Positions 6,502 through 13,225 of a stretch of 13,225 bases of DNA are shown piece after piece. Position numbers and translations under genes: made by a program. The DNA is from Clostridium sp. Its GTDB lineage: Bacteria > Bacillota > Clostridia > Acetivibrionales > Acetivibrionaceae. The stretch lies in assembly GCA_012841175.1 (NCBI GenBank), contig DUVG01000069.1, forward strand, positions 1 through 13,225, in the 5' to 3' direction. The notes below the pieces were generated by a model that had not been told where the DNA came from, searched no databases, and saw nothing but the letters and a program-made list of their open reading frames with translations. Every line of letters starts with the position of its first letter. Positions within the stretch are counted from its first letter, which is position 1.

Positions 6502-7527
6502 ATGGTTATTGTAATGAAGCCTGATTCTAAGGAAAGAGAAATACAAGAAGTATCCAAGGTGATAAGCTCCTTAGGACTTGGAGTTCATATTTCCCAAGGT
6601 ACAGAACGTACTATTATAGGTATTATTGGTGACAAAAGAAAACTTGGTGATGTTCCTTTAGAATTAATGTCAGGGGTAGAAAAGCTTGTTCACATAGCAG
6701 AATCATATAAATTATCAAGTAAGACATTCAAACCAAATTCAACTGTAATAGATATAAATGGTGTTAAAATAGGTGGAAAAGAACTAGTTGTAATGGCTGG
6801 TCCTTGTGCAGTAGAAAGTCGAGAACAAATATTAGAAGCTGCCAAAGAAGTTAAAAAGGCAGGGGCTCAGTTTTTAAGAGGTGGAGCCTTTAAGCCTAGA
6901 ACATCTCCTTATGCATTTCAAGGTCTAGAAGAGGAAGGCCTCAAACTTCTAAAAGAAGCAAAGGAAGCCACTGGACTTCTTATAGTTTCTGAGGTTACAA
7001 GTGAAAAGGCTGTTGAAATAGCAGATAAATATGTAGATATGTTTCAAATAGGGGCAAGAAATGTTCAAAATTTTCAACTATTGCGTGAGGTTGGCCGTTC
7101 AAAGAAACCAGTTCTCTTTAAAAGAGGAGTTGCTACAACTATAGATGAATGGCTAAATGCTGCAGAATACATAATGAATGAAGGCAACTACAATGTTATA
7201 TTATGCGAAAGGGGTATTCGTACCTTTGAAACAGCTACAAGAAATACATTAGATATAAGTGCTATACCAGTAATTAAGCATTTAAGTCATCTGCCAATAA
7301 TAGTGGATCCAAGTCATGCTGCTGGAAAATCAATTTACATAAGTGCTCTTTCAAAAGCTGCTATAGCTGCTGGAGCAGATGGCCTAATTGTTGAAGTTCA
7401 CCCCCATCCTAAGCTAGCACTTTCAGATGCGGCACAGCAATTGTCACCTGATGAGTTTGGCAGTCTGTGCAAAGACATTGAAAATTTAGCTAAAATAATA
7501 GAAAGAGAATTTAAATATGGTGGATAA
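6502..7527 (+). CDS. aroF: 3-deoxy-7-phosphoheptulonate (DAHP) synthase, type I-beta with ACT-like regulatory domain
   Basis: It condenses PEP and erythrose 4-phosphate, the first step of the shikimate pathway. The N-terminal ~65 residues (MVIVMKPDSKEREI...) form the ferredoxin-like/ACT domain that gives feedback control in Thermotoga maritima DAHP synthase. The barrel follows, with MAGPCAVES, LRGGAFKPRTSPYAFQG, QIGARNVQN, LFKRG and DPSHAAGK. Metal ligands are Cys102, His272, Glu298 and Asp309 if translation starts at ATG 6502, the same numbers as in T. maritima. ATG 6490 is also open, but its ribosome site AAAGGA overlaps it; the same site is 11 bases from ATG 6502. The 3' end overlaps tyrA by 11 bases, which indicates translational coupling. 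Confidence 0.95.
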   Translation: MVIVMKPDSKEREIQEVSKVISSLGLGVHISQGTERTIIGIIGDKRKLGDVPLELMSGVEKLVHIAESYKLSSKTFKPNSTVIDINGVKIGGKELVVMAGPCAVESREQILEAAKEVKKAGAQFLRGGAFKPRTSPYAFQGLEEEGLKLLKEAKEATGLLIVSEVTSEKAVEIADKYVDMFQIGARNVQNFQLLREVGRSKKPVLFKRGVATTIDEWLNAAEYIMNEGNYNVILCERGIRTFETATRNTLDISAIPVIKHLSHLPIIVDPSHAAGKSIYISALSKAAIAAGADGLIVEVHPHPKLALSDAAQQLSPDEFGSLCKDIENLAKIIEREFKYGG

Positions 7528-8614
7528 AAAAATCTCTGTTATAGGTCTTGGACTTATTGGGGGGTCAATTGTAAAGGCCTTAAAGGAGCGCATGAATATA
7601 ACTAATATAGCAGCAGTTGATAACAATGTAGAGTCTTTAAATCAGGCCCTAGAGGAAGGATATATAACAAGAGGTTTTTCCAAACTTGATGAATATATAT
7701 TTGATTCAGACATTATTTTTATATGTACACCTGTTAGTACCACAATTTCATATATAAAGACACTTAAAGATAATGTTAAAGATAATTGCATAATAACCGA
7801 TACTTCAAGTACAAAAGGCAATATTATAGATTATATCAACTCACTAGATAATCCCCCCTGCTTTATTGGAGGACATCCAATGACGGGGGCAGAAAAGATG
7901 GGCTTTAAATCAAGTTATGCCCACCTTTTTGAAAATGCTTACTATATACTTTCACACACTAAAAACTCTACAGACGACCATATGAATACTTTATGTGAAA
8001 TAATTGAAGGTATAGGTGCAATTCCATTAAAACTAGATGCTCAAATACATGATAAAATAACTGCAACAATAAGTCATGTACCTCACGTGATAGCTTCTGC
8101 TCTTGTAAACCTGGTAAAGAATTCTGACTCAGAAGATAAAAAAATGCAAACTCTTGCAGCAGGAGGATTTAAAGATATAACACGAATAGCATCTTCTAGC
8201 CCTCAAATGTGGGAAAATATAGTTTTAAGTAATTCAGAAAAAATTAAAAAAATATTATTTGATTTTATAGAAACAGTACACAGTTTTATGGAATATATTG
8301 ATAATAATGATTCTAAGAATATTTACAATTTTTTTGAATCTGCCAAATTATACAGAGACTCCTTTTCAGATAATCAAAAGGGCTTAATCCAGCCTTTAAA
8401 TGAATTGGTGGTAGACGTAATAGATAGACCTGGTATAATTGGTGATATAGCAACTTTATTAGGACAAAATGGTGTAAATATTAAAAATATAAATGTATCA
8501 AACAGCAGAGAATTTGAGCAAGGATGCTTACGAATCACATTACCTGATTCTTACAGCGTGAACATATCCTATGACCTGCTCACTAGTAAAGGTTATACAG
8601 TATTTAAAATATAG
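7517..8614 (+). CDS. tyrA: Prephenate dehydrogenase with C-terminal ACT domain
   Basis: It oxidatively decarboxylates prephenate to 4-hydroxyphenylpyruvate, the tyrosine branch. The Rossmann motif GLGLIGGS (10-17) and the acidic Asp35 after strand 2 suggest NAD preference. Active-site residues line up with Aquifex aeolicus TyrA: Ser98 in TDTSSTKG, His120 in GGHPMTG, His187 and His190 in SHVPH, and Arg223 in KDITRIA. An ACT domain (about 296-362, VVDVIDRPGIIGDIATLLGQ) follows and should bind tyrosine for feedback. There is no chorismate mutase domain. The 365-residue length is normal for the Firmicute form. ATG 7517 lies inside the last codons of aroF. A large hairpin covers the stop codon. 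Confidence 0.94.
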   Translation: MVDKKISVIGLGLIGGSIVKALKERMNITNIAAVDNNVESLNQALEEGYITRGFSKLDEYIFDSDIIFICTPVSTTISYIKTLKDNVKDNCIITDTSSTKGNIIDYINSLDNPPCFIGGHPMTGAEKMGFKSSYAHLFENAYYILSHTKNSTDDHMNTLCEIIEGIGAIPLKLDAQIHDKITATISHVPHVIASALVNLVKNSDSEDKKMQTLAAGGFKDITRIASSSPQMWENIVLSNSEKIKKILFDFIETVHSFMEYIDNNDSKNIYNFFESAKLYRDSFSDNQKGLIQPLNELVVDVIDRPGIIGDIATLLGQNGVNIKNINVSNSREFEQGCLRITLPDSYSVNISYDLLTSKGYTVFKI

Positions 8615-8644
8615 GTTTAAAAATTAAACTTATATTTTAAATAC
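8600..8644 (+). repeat. 21-bp inverted repeat spanning the tyrA stop codon
   Basis: The arms 8600-8620 and 8624-8644 pair along 21 positions, with one G.U pair (8614/8630) and an AAA loop. The arms include ATTTAAAATATA and TATATTTTAAAT. The TAG stop at 8612-8614 is in the left arm. No U-run follows, so it is not a standard terminator. A smaller 7-bp hairpin at 8650-8667 followed by TTTT lies just downstream. Confidence 0.7.
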
Positions 8645-8668
8645 CCGATAAATTTCACGAGAAGTTTT

Positions 8669-8697
8669 TTTAAGTTGTTTATATTAACCAACTTAAA
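8669..8697. repeat. Dyad TTTAAGTTG-N11-CAACTTAAA upstream of the aroA-like gene
   Basis: A perfect 9-bp inverted repeat with an 11-base spacer, 46 bases before the GTG start. It overlaps the -35 position of the candidate internal promoter, as an operator would. A weak hairpin is the other reading. Confidence 0.5.
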
Positions 8698-8704
8698 TTA
8701 TAAT
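8675..8704 (+). promoter_or_regulatory. Candidate internal promoter of the aroA-like gene
   Basis: A perfect TATAAT (8699-8704) is preceded, after 18 bases, by TTGTTT (8675-8680), which matches TTGACA only in its first half. Transcription would start near 8711 and leave a 33-base leader that contains the GGGGG ribosome site. Confidence 0.42.
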
Positions 8705-8743
8705 GCTAGTTTTTTATATACTCAAGGAATGGGGGAATTTAGA

Positions 8744-10018
8744 GTGTTAGTTGAGAAAAGAGACTCATTAAGAGGCGAAGTAACGGTACCAGGTGATAAA
8801 TCTATTTCACACAGAGCTATTCTTTTCGCTTCTTTGGCAAAAGGAACTACTGAAATTGACGGTCTTTTAATGAATGAGGATTGTCTTAGTACAATTAACT
8901 CCTTTAGGAAAATGCAAGTAAAAATCGAAATATTGCCAGATAATAAAGTTAGAATTCACGGAAATGGACTTTATAGTTTAAAACCTCCCACTACCGTTTT
9001 AAATTCTGGTACATCTGGAACAGCACTGCGATTACTGCTAGGAGTATTATCAGGCCAGCCTTTTAGTTCTGTGATAACTAGAGATGACTCTGCACTTCGA
9101 AAACCTGTAGGTAAAGTTGTAACGCATTTAAGACAAATGGGGGCAAATATTGATGGAAGAGATTCTGGAAACTTATGTCCTCTTAGAATAACACCTTCTA
9201 AACTAAAAGGAGTAACTTCTAATTTGTCCATTTTAGACACTTATATTAAATCCCCTATGCTAATTGCTGGACTTTATGCAGAGGGAGAAACAAAAGTTAT
9301 TGAAAAAATCAAATCAAGGGACCATTCAGAATTAATGCTAAATCATCTAGGAGCTGATTTAAAAATTGATGGTCTTGAAGTAACTTCTAAAAGAATTGAA
9401 AATCTTTATGCTAATGATATTAAAATACCTGGAGATATTTCAACTGCAGCTTATTTTATAACAGCAGCTCTATTAGTACCTGATTCTGATGTAGTAATTA
9501 AAAATGTGGGAGTAAACCCTACAAGAACAGGAATCCTTGATGTATACAAGTCAATGGGTGCAAAAATAGAGCTTCTTAATGAAAAAACTGTAAATAACGA
9601 AAAAGTAGCGGATATAAGAGTTACATCTTCTTCCCTTAAAGCAACGGAAATAAAAGGTGCTTTGATACCAAGACTTATTGACGAGATACCAGTTATTGCT
9701 GTTGCAGCTACAATGGCAAAGGGAACTACAGTATTTAAAGATTTAAATGGATTTAAAATAAAAGAATCCAACCGATTACAATATATAGTTAGAGAACTTT
9801 CAAAACTTGGTGCATCTATTAAAGAAACTGAAGACGGAATGATTGTAGAAGGTGGTAAAGAACTTAAAGGAACTATTGTAGAAGGATATAATGATGCAGC
9901 AATTACAATGTCTCTTTGTGTTGCAGGCCTTATAGCAGAAGAAGAAACTATGATAAGAAAAACACAAATTTTAGACATAGCATATCCTGAATTTATTACA
10001 GTGTTAAATAAATTATAA
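8744..10018 (+). CDS. EPSP synthase family protein (AroA-like) with altered active site
   Basis: By overall sequence this is a 424-residue member of the 3-phosphoshikimate 1-carboxyvinyltransferase family, nearest the Gram-positive type. Retained motifs are VPGDKSISHR (15-24), RDHSE (192-196), VNPTRTG (257-263), RLIDEIP (310-316) and KESNR (340-344). Several ligand-binding motifs are changed. The loop NSGT asparagine is Thr90, the RP arginine is Lys120, SAQ is Asp165-Thr166-Tyr167, and DHR is Asp384-Ala385-Ala386. GTG 8744 is the chosen start because GGGGG lies 8 bases upstream; in-frame codons back to 8675 have no good site. It is third in the aro cluster, 129 bases after tyrA. Family membership is sure, but normal AroA activity is doubtful, so I give no gene symbol. 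Confidence 0.85.
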   Translation: MLVEKRDSLRGEVTVPGDKSISHRAILFASLAKGTTEIDGLLMNEDCLSTINSFRKMQVKIEILPDNKVRIHGNGLYSLKPPTTVLNSGTSGTALRLLLGVLSGQPFSSVITRDDSALRKPVGKVVTHLRQMGANIDGRDSGNLCPLRITPSKLKGVTSNLSILDTYIKSPMLIAGLYAEGETKVIEKIKSRDHSELMLNHLGADLKIDGLEVTSKRIENLYANDIKIPGDISTAAYFITAALLVPDSDVVIKNVGVNPTRTGILDVYKSMGAKIELLNEKTVNNEKVADIRVTSSSLKATEIKGALIPRLIDEIPVIAVAATMAKGTTVFKDLNGFKIKESNRLQYIVRELSKLGASIKETEDGMIVEGGKELKGTIVEGYNDAAITMSLCVAGLIAEEETMIRKTQILDIAYPEFITVLNKL

Positions 10019-10047
10019 ATTAAACTAAGAGAATTAAAATAGTTTGC

Positions 10048-10101
10048 AAAAATTCAAAATAACAAAAGAGATCTGATCTCTTTTGTTATTTTGAATTTTT
10101 T
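10048..10101. terminator. Bidirectional intrinsic terminator between the aroA-like gene and rex
   Basis: A perfect 25-bp stem (10048-10072 with 10076-10100) closes a CTG loop. Its inner part is ACAAAAGAGAT / ATCTCTTTTGT and the outer parts are A- and T-runs. It therefore ends in U-rich sequence on both strands. It lies 29 bases after the aroA-like stop and 2 bases after the convergent rex stop. Confidence 0.92.
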
Positions 10102-10102
10102 A

Positions 10103-10765
10103 TTAGTTTTTTGTATCTAATAGACCATCTCTTCTTAATTTTTCTTTAAGTCTATATCCTAGAACCATTAAACTGTCACTTAAATGAACATTTTCAATGA
10201 TAACATCATGAGTAATCTTTAGATCCATAGGAGAAAAATTCCAAAGTCCTTTTACTCCTAAACCAGCTATTCTTTCTGCTACAGAAGGAGTTTTCTCATA
10301 AGGTACACAGAGCATGGCAATATCAATAGTTTTATTTTTAACAAATTCCTCAAAAAGATTAAAGTCTAATATTTCTATCCCATTTATTTCTTTTCCTATT
10401 AAATTAGGATCTACATCAAATATTCCTATTAAATTAAACCCTCTCTTTTCAAAATTTGAATAATTGGCAAGAGCCTGTCCCATGTTACCTGCACCAATGA
10501 TAACCACTTTAAACTTATCGTTAACTCCAAGGATGTTTCCAATTTCATTAAATAAGGATTCTACATTATATCCATAGCCCTGCTGACCAAACCCACCGAA
10601 ACAATTTAAATCCTGACGTATTTGGGAGGCAGTTATCCCCATTCGCTGACTTAACTCTTTTGAAGATATCTTTGTTATATCCATTCTTAGTAAGTCTGCT
10701 AAGTATCTATAATATCTTGGCAAACGTTTTATCACAGCCATGGATATTTTTTTATCTCCGCTCAT
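10103..10765 (-). CDS. rex: Rex, NADH/NAD+-sensing redox transcriptional repressor
   Basis: Rex binds DNA when NAD+ is high and releases it when NADH rises, so it controls fermentation and electron-disposal genes. The N-terminal winged helix (about 10-78) has AVIKRLPRYYRYLADL and SSKELSQRMGITASQIRQDL, with the GGFGQQGYGY turn. The Rossmann domain has VVIIGAGNMGQAL (GxGxxG at 91-96) and FDVDP (Asp117). The C-terminal LSDSLMVLGYRLKEKL is the domain-swapped helix. At 220 residues it is normal. ATG 10765 has AGAGGTG upstream. It has its own promoter, with a Rex-box-like sequence on it. In clostridia rex often lies beside fermentation genes such as crt; none is in this window. Confidence 0.96.
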   Translation of the reverse strand: MSGDKKISMAVIKRLPRYYRYLADLLRMDITKISSKELSQRMGITASQIRQDLNCFGGFGQQGYGYNVESLFNEIGNILGVNDKFKVVIIGAGNMGQALANYSNFEKRGFNLIGIFDVDPNLIGKEINGIEILDFNLFEEFVKNKTIDIAMLCVPYEKTPSVAERIAGLGVKGLWNFSPMDLKITHDVIIENVHLSDSLMVLGYRLKEKLRRDGLLDTKN

Positions 10766-10834
10766 TCACTTCACCTCTTATAAAAATAATGGTGGAACCA
10801 TATCATATCTTAAAACCACAATTAAACCACTGTG

Positions 10835-10863
10835 ATTATACACCTTTGTTATTTTATTGTCAA
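10835..10863 (-). promoter_or_regulatory. SigA-type promoter of rex
   Basis: Both hexamers are perfect on the minus strand: TTGACA (10863-10858), 17 bases, TATAAT (10840-10835). The transcript would start near 10828 with a leader of about 63 bases. Confidence 0.9.
10846..10863 (-). promoter_or_regulatory. Rex-box-like operator over the rex -35 region
   Basis: The 18 bases TTGACAATAAAATAACAA (minus strand) resemble the Rex consensus TTGTTAA-N4-TTAACAA. They match 11 of the 14 fixed positions, with the correct 18-base length. The sequence covers the whole -35 hexamer and most of the spacer. Autoregulation of rex is known in several Firmicutes and fits this. The match is imperfect, so it is a prediction. 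Confidence 0.55.
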
Positions 10864-10865
10864 TA

Positions 10866-10894
10866 TTGCTTACACATATGATTTTTGCTACAAT
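10866..10894 (+). promoter_or_regulatory. Possible promoter of the ABC-F gene
   Basis: TTGCTT (10866-10871), 17 bases, then TACAAT (10889-10894). The -35 is poor and the -10 has one mismatch. The leader would be only about 20 bases long. Confidence 0.38.
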
Positions 10895-10920
10895 TGGTGT
10901 TGTAAGCTTAAAAGAAAGAT

Positions 10921-12858
10921 GTGATTGCCATTATTATTCTAAACTGCAATAAGGTAAGTTTTTCATTTGGAATAAATAAAATATTAAATAATGTGTCCTT
11001 TAGCATAAAAAATACAGATAAAGTTGGTATTGTAGGAGTTAATGGTGCTGGTAAAACCACCCTTTTTAAAATAATTACTTCAGAATATACACCTGAAAGT
11101 GGAGAAATATACACCTCCAAAGACTTAAACCTTGGATATTTAGAACAAAATTCCGGACTTGATGAGAATAACTCTGTACTTGAAGAAGTGCTAACTGTGT
11201 ATTCCCATTTTATTCATATGGAGGCACGTATAAAAGAGTTGGAAAAGTGTATAAGTACTGAAAAAAATGAAGAAATTTTAAACTCATATATGAAAGAATA
11301 CTCACGCCTATCAGAGGATTTTTCAATGCTTGGTGGATTTGAGTACAACAGTCGTGCTAAAGGTGTTTTAAAGGGCTTAGGATTTTCAGAAGATAATTTT
11401 GATTTAAAAGTTGGTAAATTAAGCGGTGGACAAAAAACCCGTCTTTCTTTATCAAAACTTCTTTTAAAAGAACCTGACCTTCTTCTTTTAGATGAACCTA
11501 CAAACCATCTAGATATTAATGCAATAGAATGGTTGGAGAACTTTTTAAAAGAATACAAAAAATCTGTAATGGTTATTTCCCATGATAGATTTTTTATAGA
11601 TAAAGTTACAGACAAAATTTTAGAAATAGAAAATTGCCATGTAAAGCTATATAATGGAAACTATTCATCCTATATAAAACAAAAGGCTTCAGATAGAGAA
11701 ATACAGCAAAAACACTATGAACAGCAGCAAAAGGAAATTGCAAAAATGGAAGCCTTTATTCAGCAGCAAAAAAGATGGAACAGAGAAAGAAATATTATTG
11801 CTGCAGAGAGTAGACAAAAAGCCATAGATAGAATGGAAAAAATAGATAAACCAGAAAATTTACCTGATAAAATCAAAATAAAATTTAAAAGCAGTATCAC
11901 TAGTGGAAGAGATGTTTTATATGTTGAAAACCTTTCAAAGGAGTTTCCTAAAAAGCCTTTGTTTGAAAATCTCTCTTTTAATGTGCAAAAAAGCGAAAAA
12001 TTATTTGTGTTAGGGGCAAATGGTTGTGGAAAAACAACTCTTTTAAAAATACTTTCAGGAAATCTTAAGCAAACTTCTGGAAGTTTTCGATATGGTTATA
12101 ATGTTAAAATGAGCTATTATGATCAGGTACAAGAGTCATTAAACCCTGATAATACAGTGCTTGATGAAGTTTGGAATGCAAACCCCCATATTTTACAAAC
12201 AGAAATTAGAAATGTTCTTGCAATGTTTCTTTTTAAGGGTGAAGATGTTTTTAAACCAATATCAGCTTTAAGTGGAGGGGAAAAGGGCAGGGTCTCACTG
12301 ATTAAAGTAATGCTCTCAGGCTCAAACCTTCTTCTTTTAGACGAGCCTACAAACCATTTAGATATTAATTCAAGAGAAGTGTTAGAGGAGTCCCTTAATG
12401 ATTTTGAAGACACTTTAATAGTAGTTTCCCATGATAGATATTTTATTAATAAACTTGCCACTAGAATTATTTATATTGAAAGTGAGTCTTCAATTATAGA
12501 TTTTAAGGGAAATTACCAGGATTTTTTATCTTACAGAAATAAAATAAATATCCAAAATGAAGATAATGAAAATACTAATGAAAAAATTTCTTCTGGCAAA
12601 CTGCAGCACTTAGCCAGCAAAGAAGAAAAATCAAGAAAAAGACGTTTAGAAAAACTTGTAATTAATACCGAAAAAGAAATATTTGAAGCTGAAAACCGTT
12701 TAGATGAAATAAACGAACAAATGCAGTCAGAAGAAATACTAAGTGACCATGTGAAACTTATGGATTTACAAAAAGAGCAAGATGAACTTAATAAAAAGTT
12801 GGAGAATCTTTATAAAACATGGGAAGAGGCCAGTCTAGAGTTTAGCAATTTGTCTTAA
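10921..12858 (+). CDS. ABC-F family ribosome-associated ATPase (two ABC domains, C-terminal coiled coil)
   Basis: A cytosolic 645-residue protein with two ABC cassettes and no membrane segment, so it is a translation factor type rather than a transporter. Cassette 1 has GVNGAGKT (39-46), LSGGQ (167-171) and LLLLDEPTNHLD (187-198). Cassette 2 has GANGCGKT (365-372), LSGGE (450-454) and a second LLLLDEPTNHLD (470-481). The charged linker between them (about 245-325) is the region that touches P-site tRNA in the family. A basic-to-acidic coiled coil (about 563-640) ends the protein, as in Bacillus YdiF or Uup. Both Walker B glutamates are intact. A housekeeping role looks likelier than antibiotic resistance, but sequence alone cannot decide. 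The start is GTG 10921 with only a weak AAAGAAAG site. Transcription diverges from rex. Confidence 0.93.
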   Translation: MIAIIILNCNKVSFSFGINKILNNVSFSIKNTDKVGIVGVNGAGKTTLFKIITSEYTPESGEIYTSKDLNLGYLEQNSGLDENNSVLEEVLTVYSHFIHMEARIKELEKCISTEKNEEILNSYMKEYSRLSEDFSMLGGFEYNSRAKGVLKGLGFSEDNFDLKVGKLSGGQKTRLSLSKLLLKEPDLLLLDEPTNHLDINAIEWLENFLKEYKKSVMVISHDRFFIDKVTDKILEIENCHVKLYNGNYSSYIKQKASDREIQQKHYEQQQKEIAKMEAFIQQQKRWNRERNIIAAESRQKAIDRMEKIDKPENLPDKIKIKFKSSITSGRDVLYVENLSKEFPKKPLFENLSFNVQKSEKLFVLGANGCGKTTLLKILSGNLKQTSGSFRYGYNVKMSYYDQVQESLNPDNTVLDEVWNANPHILQTEIRNVLAMFLFKGEDVFKPISALSGGEKGRVSLIKVMLSGSNLLLLDEPTNHLDINSREVLEESLNDFEDTLIVVSHDRYFINKLATRIIYIESESSIIDFKGNYQDFLSYRNKINIQNEDNENTNEKISSGKLQHLASKEEKSRKRRLEKLVINTEKEIFEAENRLDEINEQMQSEEILSDHVKLMDLQKEQDELNKKLENLYKTWEEASLEFSNLS

Positions 12859-12920
12859 CCTCCTTGTATTAAACCTATTTACTAACCCATATGCTAAAAC
12901 TCTGTACTGACCTCTGTATT

Positions 12921-13225
12921 TCACCCTTTATCATAATATTTTTTTATCCCTTCTTTTATGGCCATAGCTAATTTTTCTTGGTATTCCTGTGTGGAAAGTT
13001 TTTGTTCCTCTTCAGCATTAGATAAAAAACCACATTCAACTACAACAGTAGGCTTTTTTATATTTTTTAAAATAAGTATTTCGGTGTCTTTTACCAATGC
13101 CTCTCTTTTGTTTTCAGGGTCCACCAGTTCTTTTAGTGATTTTTGAATACACTGGGCAAGTCTTTTGCTTTCTTCAGAGTTTTTAGGGAAAAATGTCTGT
13201 GCCCCGTGGTATTGTGACTGAGGAA
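12921..13225 (-). CDS. cwlD: N-acetylmuramoyl-L-alanine amidase, CwlD-like (C-terminal part, cut by window edge)
   Basis: Only the last 101 codons are present. They read on the minus strand from QYHGAQTFFPKNSEESKRL to GIKKYYDKG, with TGA at 12923-12921. HGAQTFF and VVVECGFLSNAEEEQ are typical of the Amidase_3 zinc amidases; the Glu in VECGFLSN is the catalytic acid. The zinc histidines lie outside the window. The pattern is closest to CwlD, which removes stem peptides to make muramic-delta-lactam in spore cortex. Other LytC-like amidases end in a similar way, so the symbol is less sure than the family. The frame remains open to 13225. It converges with the ABC-F gene, with 62 bases between stops and no clear terminator there. 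Confidence 0.85.
   Translation of the reverse strand, partial: PQSQYHGAQTFFPKNSEESKRLAQCIQKSLKELVDPENKREALVKDTEILILKNIKKPTVVVECGFLSNAEEEQKLSTQEYQEKLAMAIKEGIKKYYDKG

Noticed and set aside
8675..8691. TTGTTTATATTAACCAA as a Rex box before the aroA-like gene
   Set aside because: It is 17 bases long, so the half-sites are one base too close, and both halves have mismatches. The longer TTTAAGTTG dyad fits the sequence better.
9451..9978. Open frame of 175 codons antisense to the aroA-like gene
   Set aside because: It has no good ribosome site and no recognisable domain. Its Ser/Ile/Val-rich composition is typical of the complement of a coding strand. The plus-strand gene explains the region.
12123..12461. 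Antisense open frames inside the ABC-F gene (also 11214-11615)
   Set aside because: Both lie over the duplicated ATPase motifs and show similar SKWFVGSSKRRR-like strings. Those are just the complement of the LDEPTNHLD regions.
12900..12918. CTCTGTA direct repeat between the ABC-F and amidase genes
   Set aside because: Two copies of 7 bases with no dyad, no mobile element and no flanking structure; most likely chance.
1..13225. Mobile elements, CRISPR arrays, tRNA or rRNA genes
   Set aside because: No transposase-like frame, long terminal inverted repeats, regularly spaced repeats or tRNA cloverleaf signals were seen anywhere in the window.

Overview
The window is AT-rich, with densely packed genes on both strands, strong purine-rich ribosome binding sites and typical SigA promoters. 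The ctsR-mcsA-mcsB-clpC order, an NADH-sensing Rex repressor and a CwlD-type sporulation amidase all point to a spore-forming Firmicute. Clostridium in the strict sense is the best guess. I see no insertion sequence, phage gene, CRISPR array, tRNA or rRNA, so this is ordinary chromosome.

Layout. Bases 1-2756 (minus strand) hold the class III heat-shock operon ctsR-mcsA-mcsB-clpC, with clpC cut by the window edge. It has a consensus promoter and a textbook CtsR operator. Bases 2778-3856 (minus) hold an unrecognised 59-codon gene and a DUF1624-type membrane acyltransferase-like gene. Bases 3941-6073 (minus) hold an EF-G-2-type translational GTPase with a hairpin after it and an unusual repeated palindrome in its leader. 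A 416-428 base divergent intergenic region follows. Bases 6408-10018 (plus) hold an aromatic amino acid cluster: DAHP synthase (type I-beta), prephenate dehydrogenase with an ACT domain, and an EPSP-synthase-family protein. A 25-bp perfect hairpin separates that cluster from the convergent rex gene (10103-10765, minus). A two-ATPase ABC-F protein (10921-12858, plus) diverges from rex, and the 3' end of a cwlD-like amidase (minus) closes the window.

How the genes work together. CtsR represses the clp operon, McsA/McsB mark and inactivate targets by arginine phosphorylation, and ClpC delivers arginine-phosphorylated proteins to ClpP. AroF and TyrA catalyse the entry step of the shikimate pathway and the tyrosine branch; both carry ACT-like regulatory domains, and their genes overlap by 11 bases. 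Rex probably represses its own promoter, because a Rex-box-like sequence overlaps the -35 element.

The observation most worth following up is the EPSP-synthase-like protein at 8744-10018. Its fold motifs are intact, but several residues that bind shikimate-3-phosphate and PEP are replaced: the SAQ motif by DTY, DHR by DAA, the RP arginine by lysine, and the loop asparagine by threonine. It may be a neofunctionalised or regulatory paralogue rather than a normal AroA. The tyrA-aroA junction also contains a 21-bp hairpin over the tyrA stop codon, a second dyad and a candidate internal promoter.
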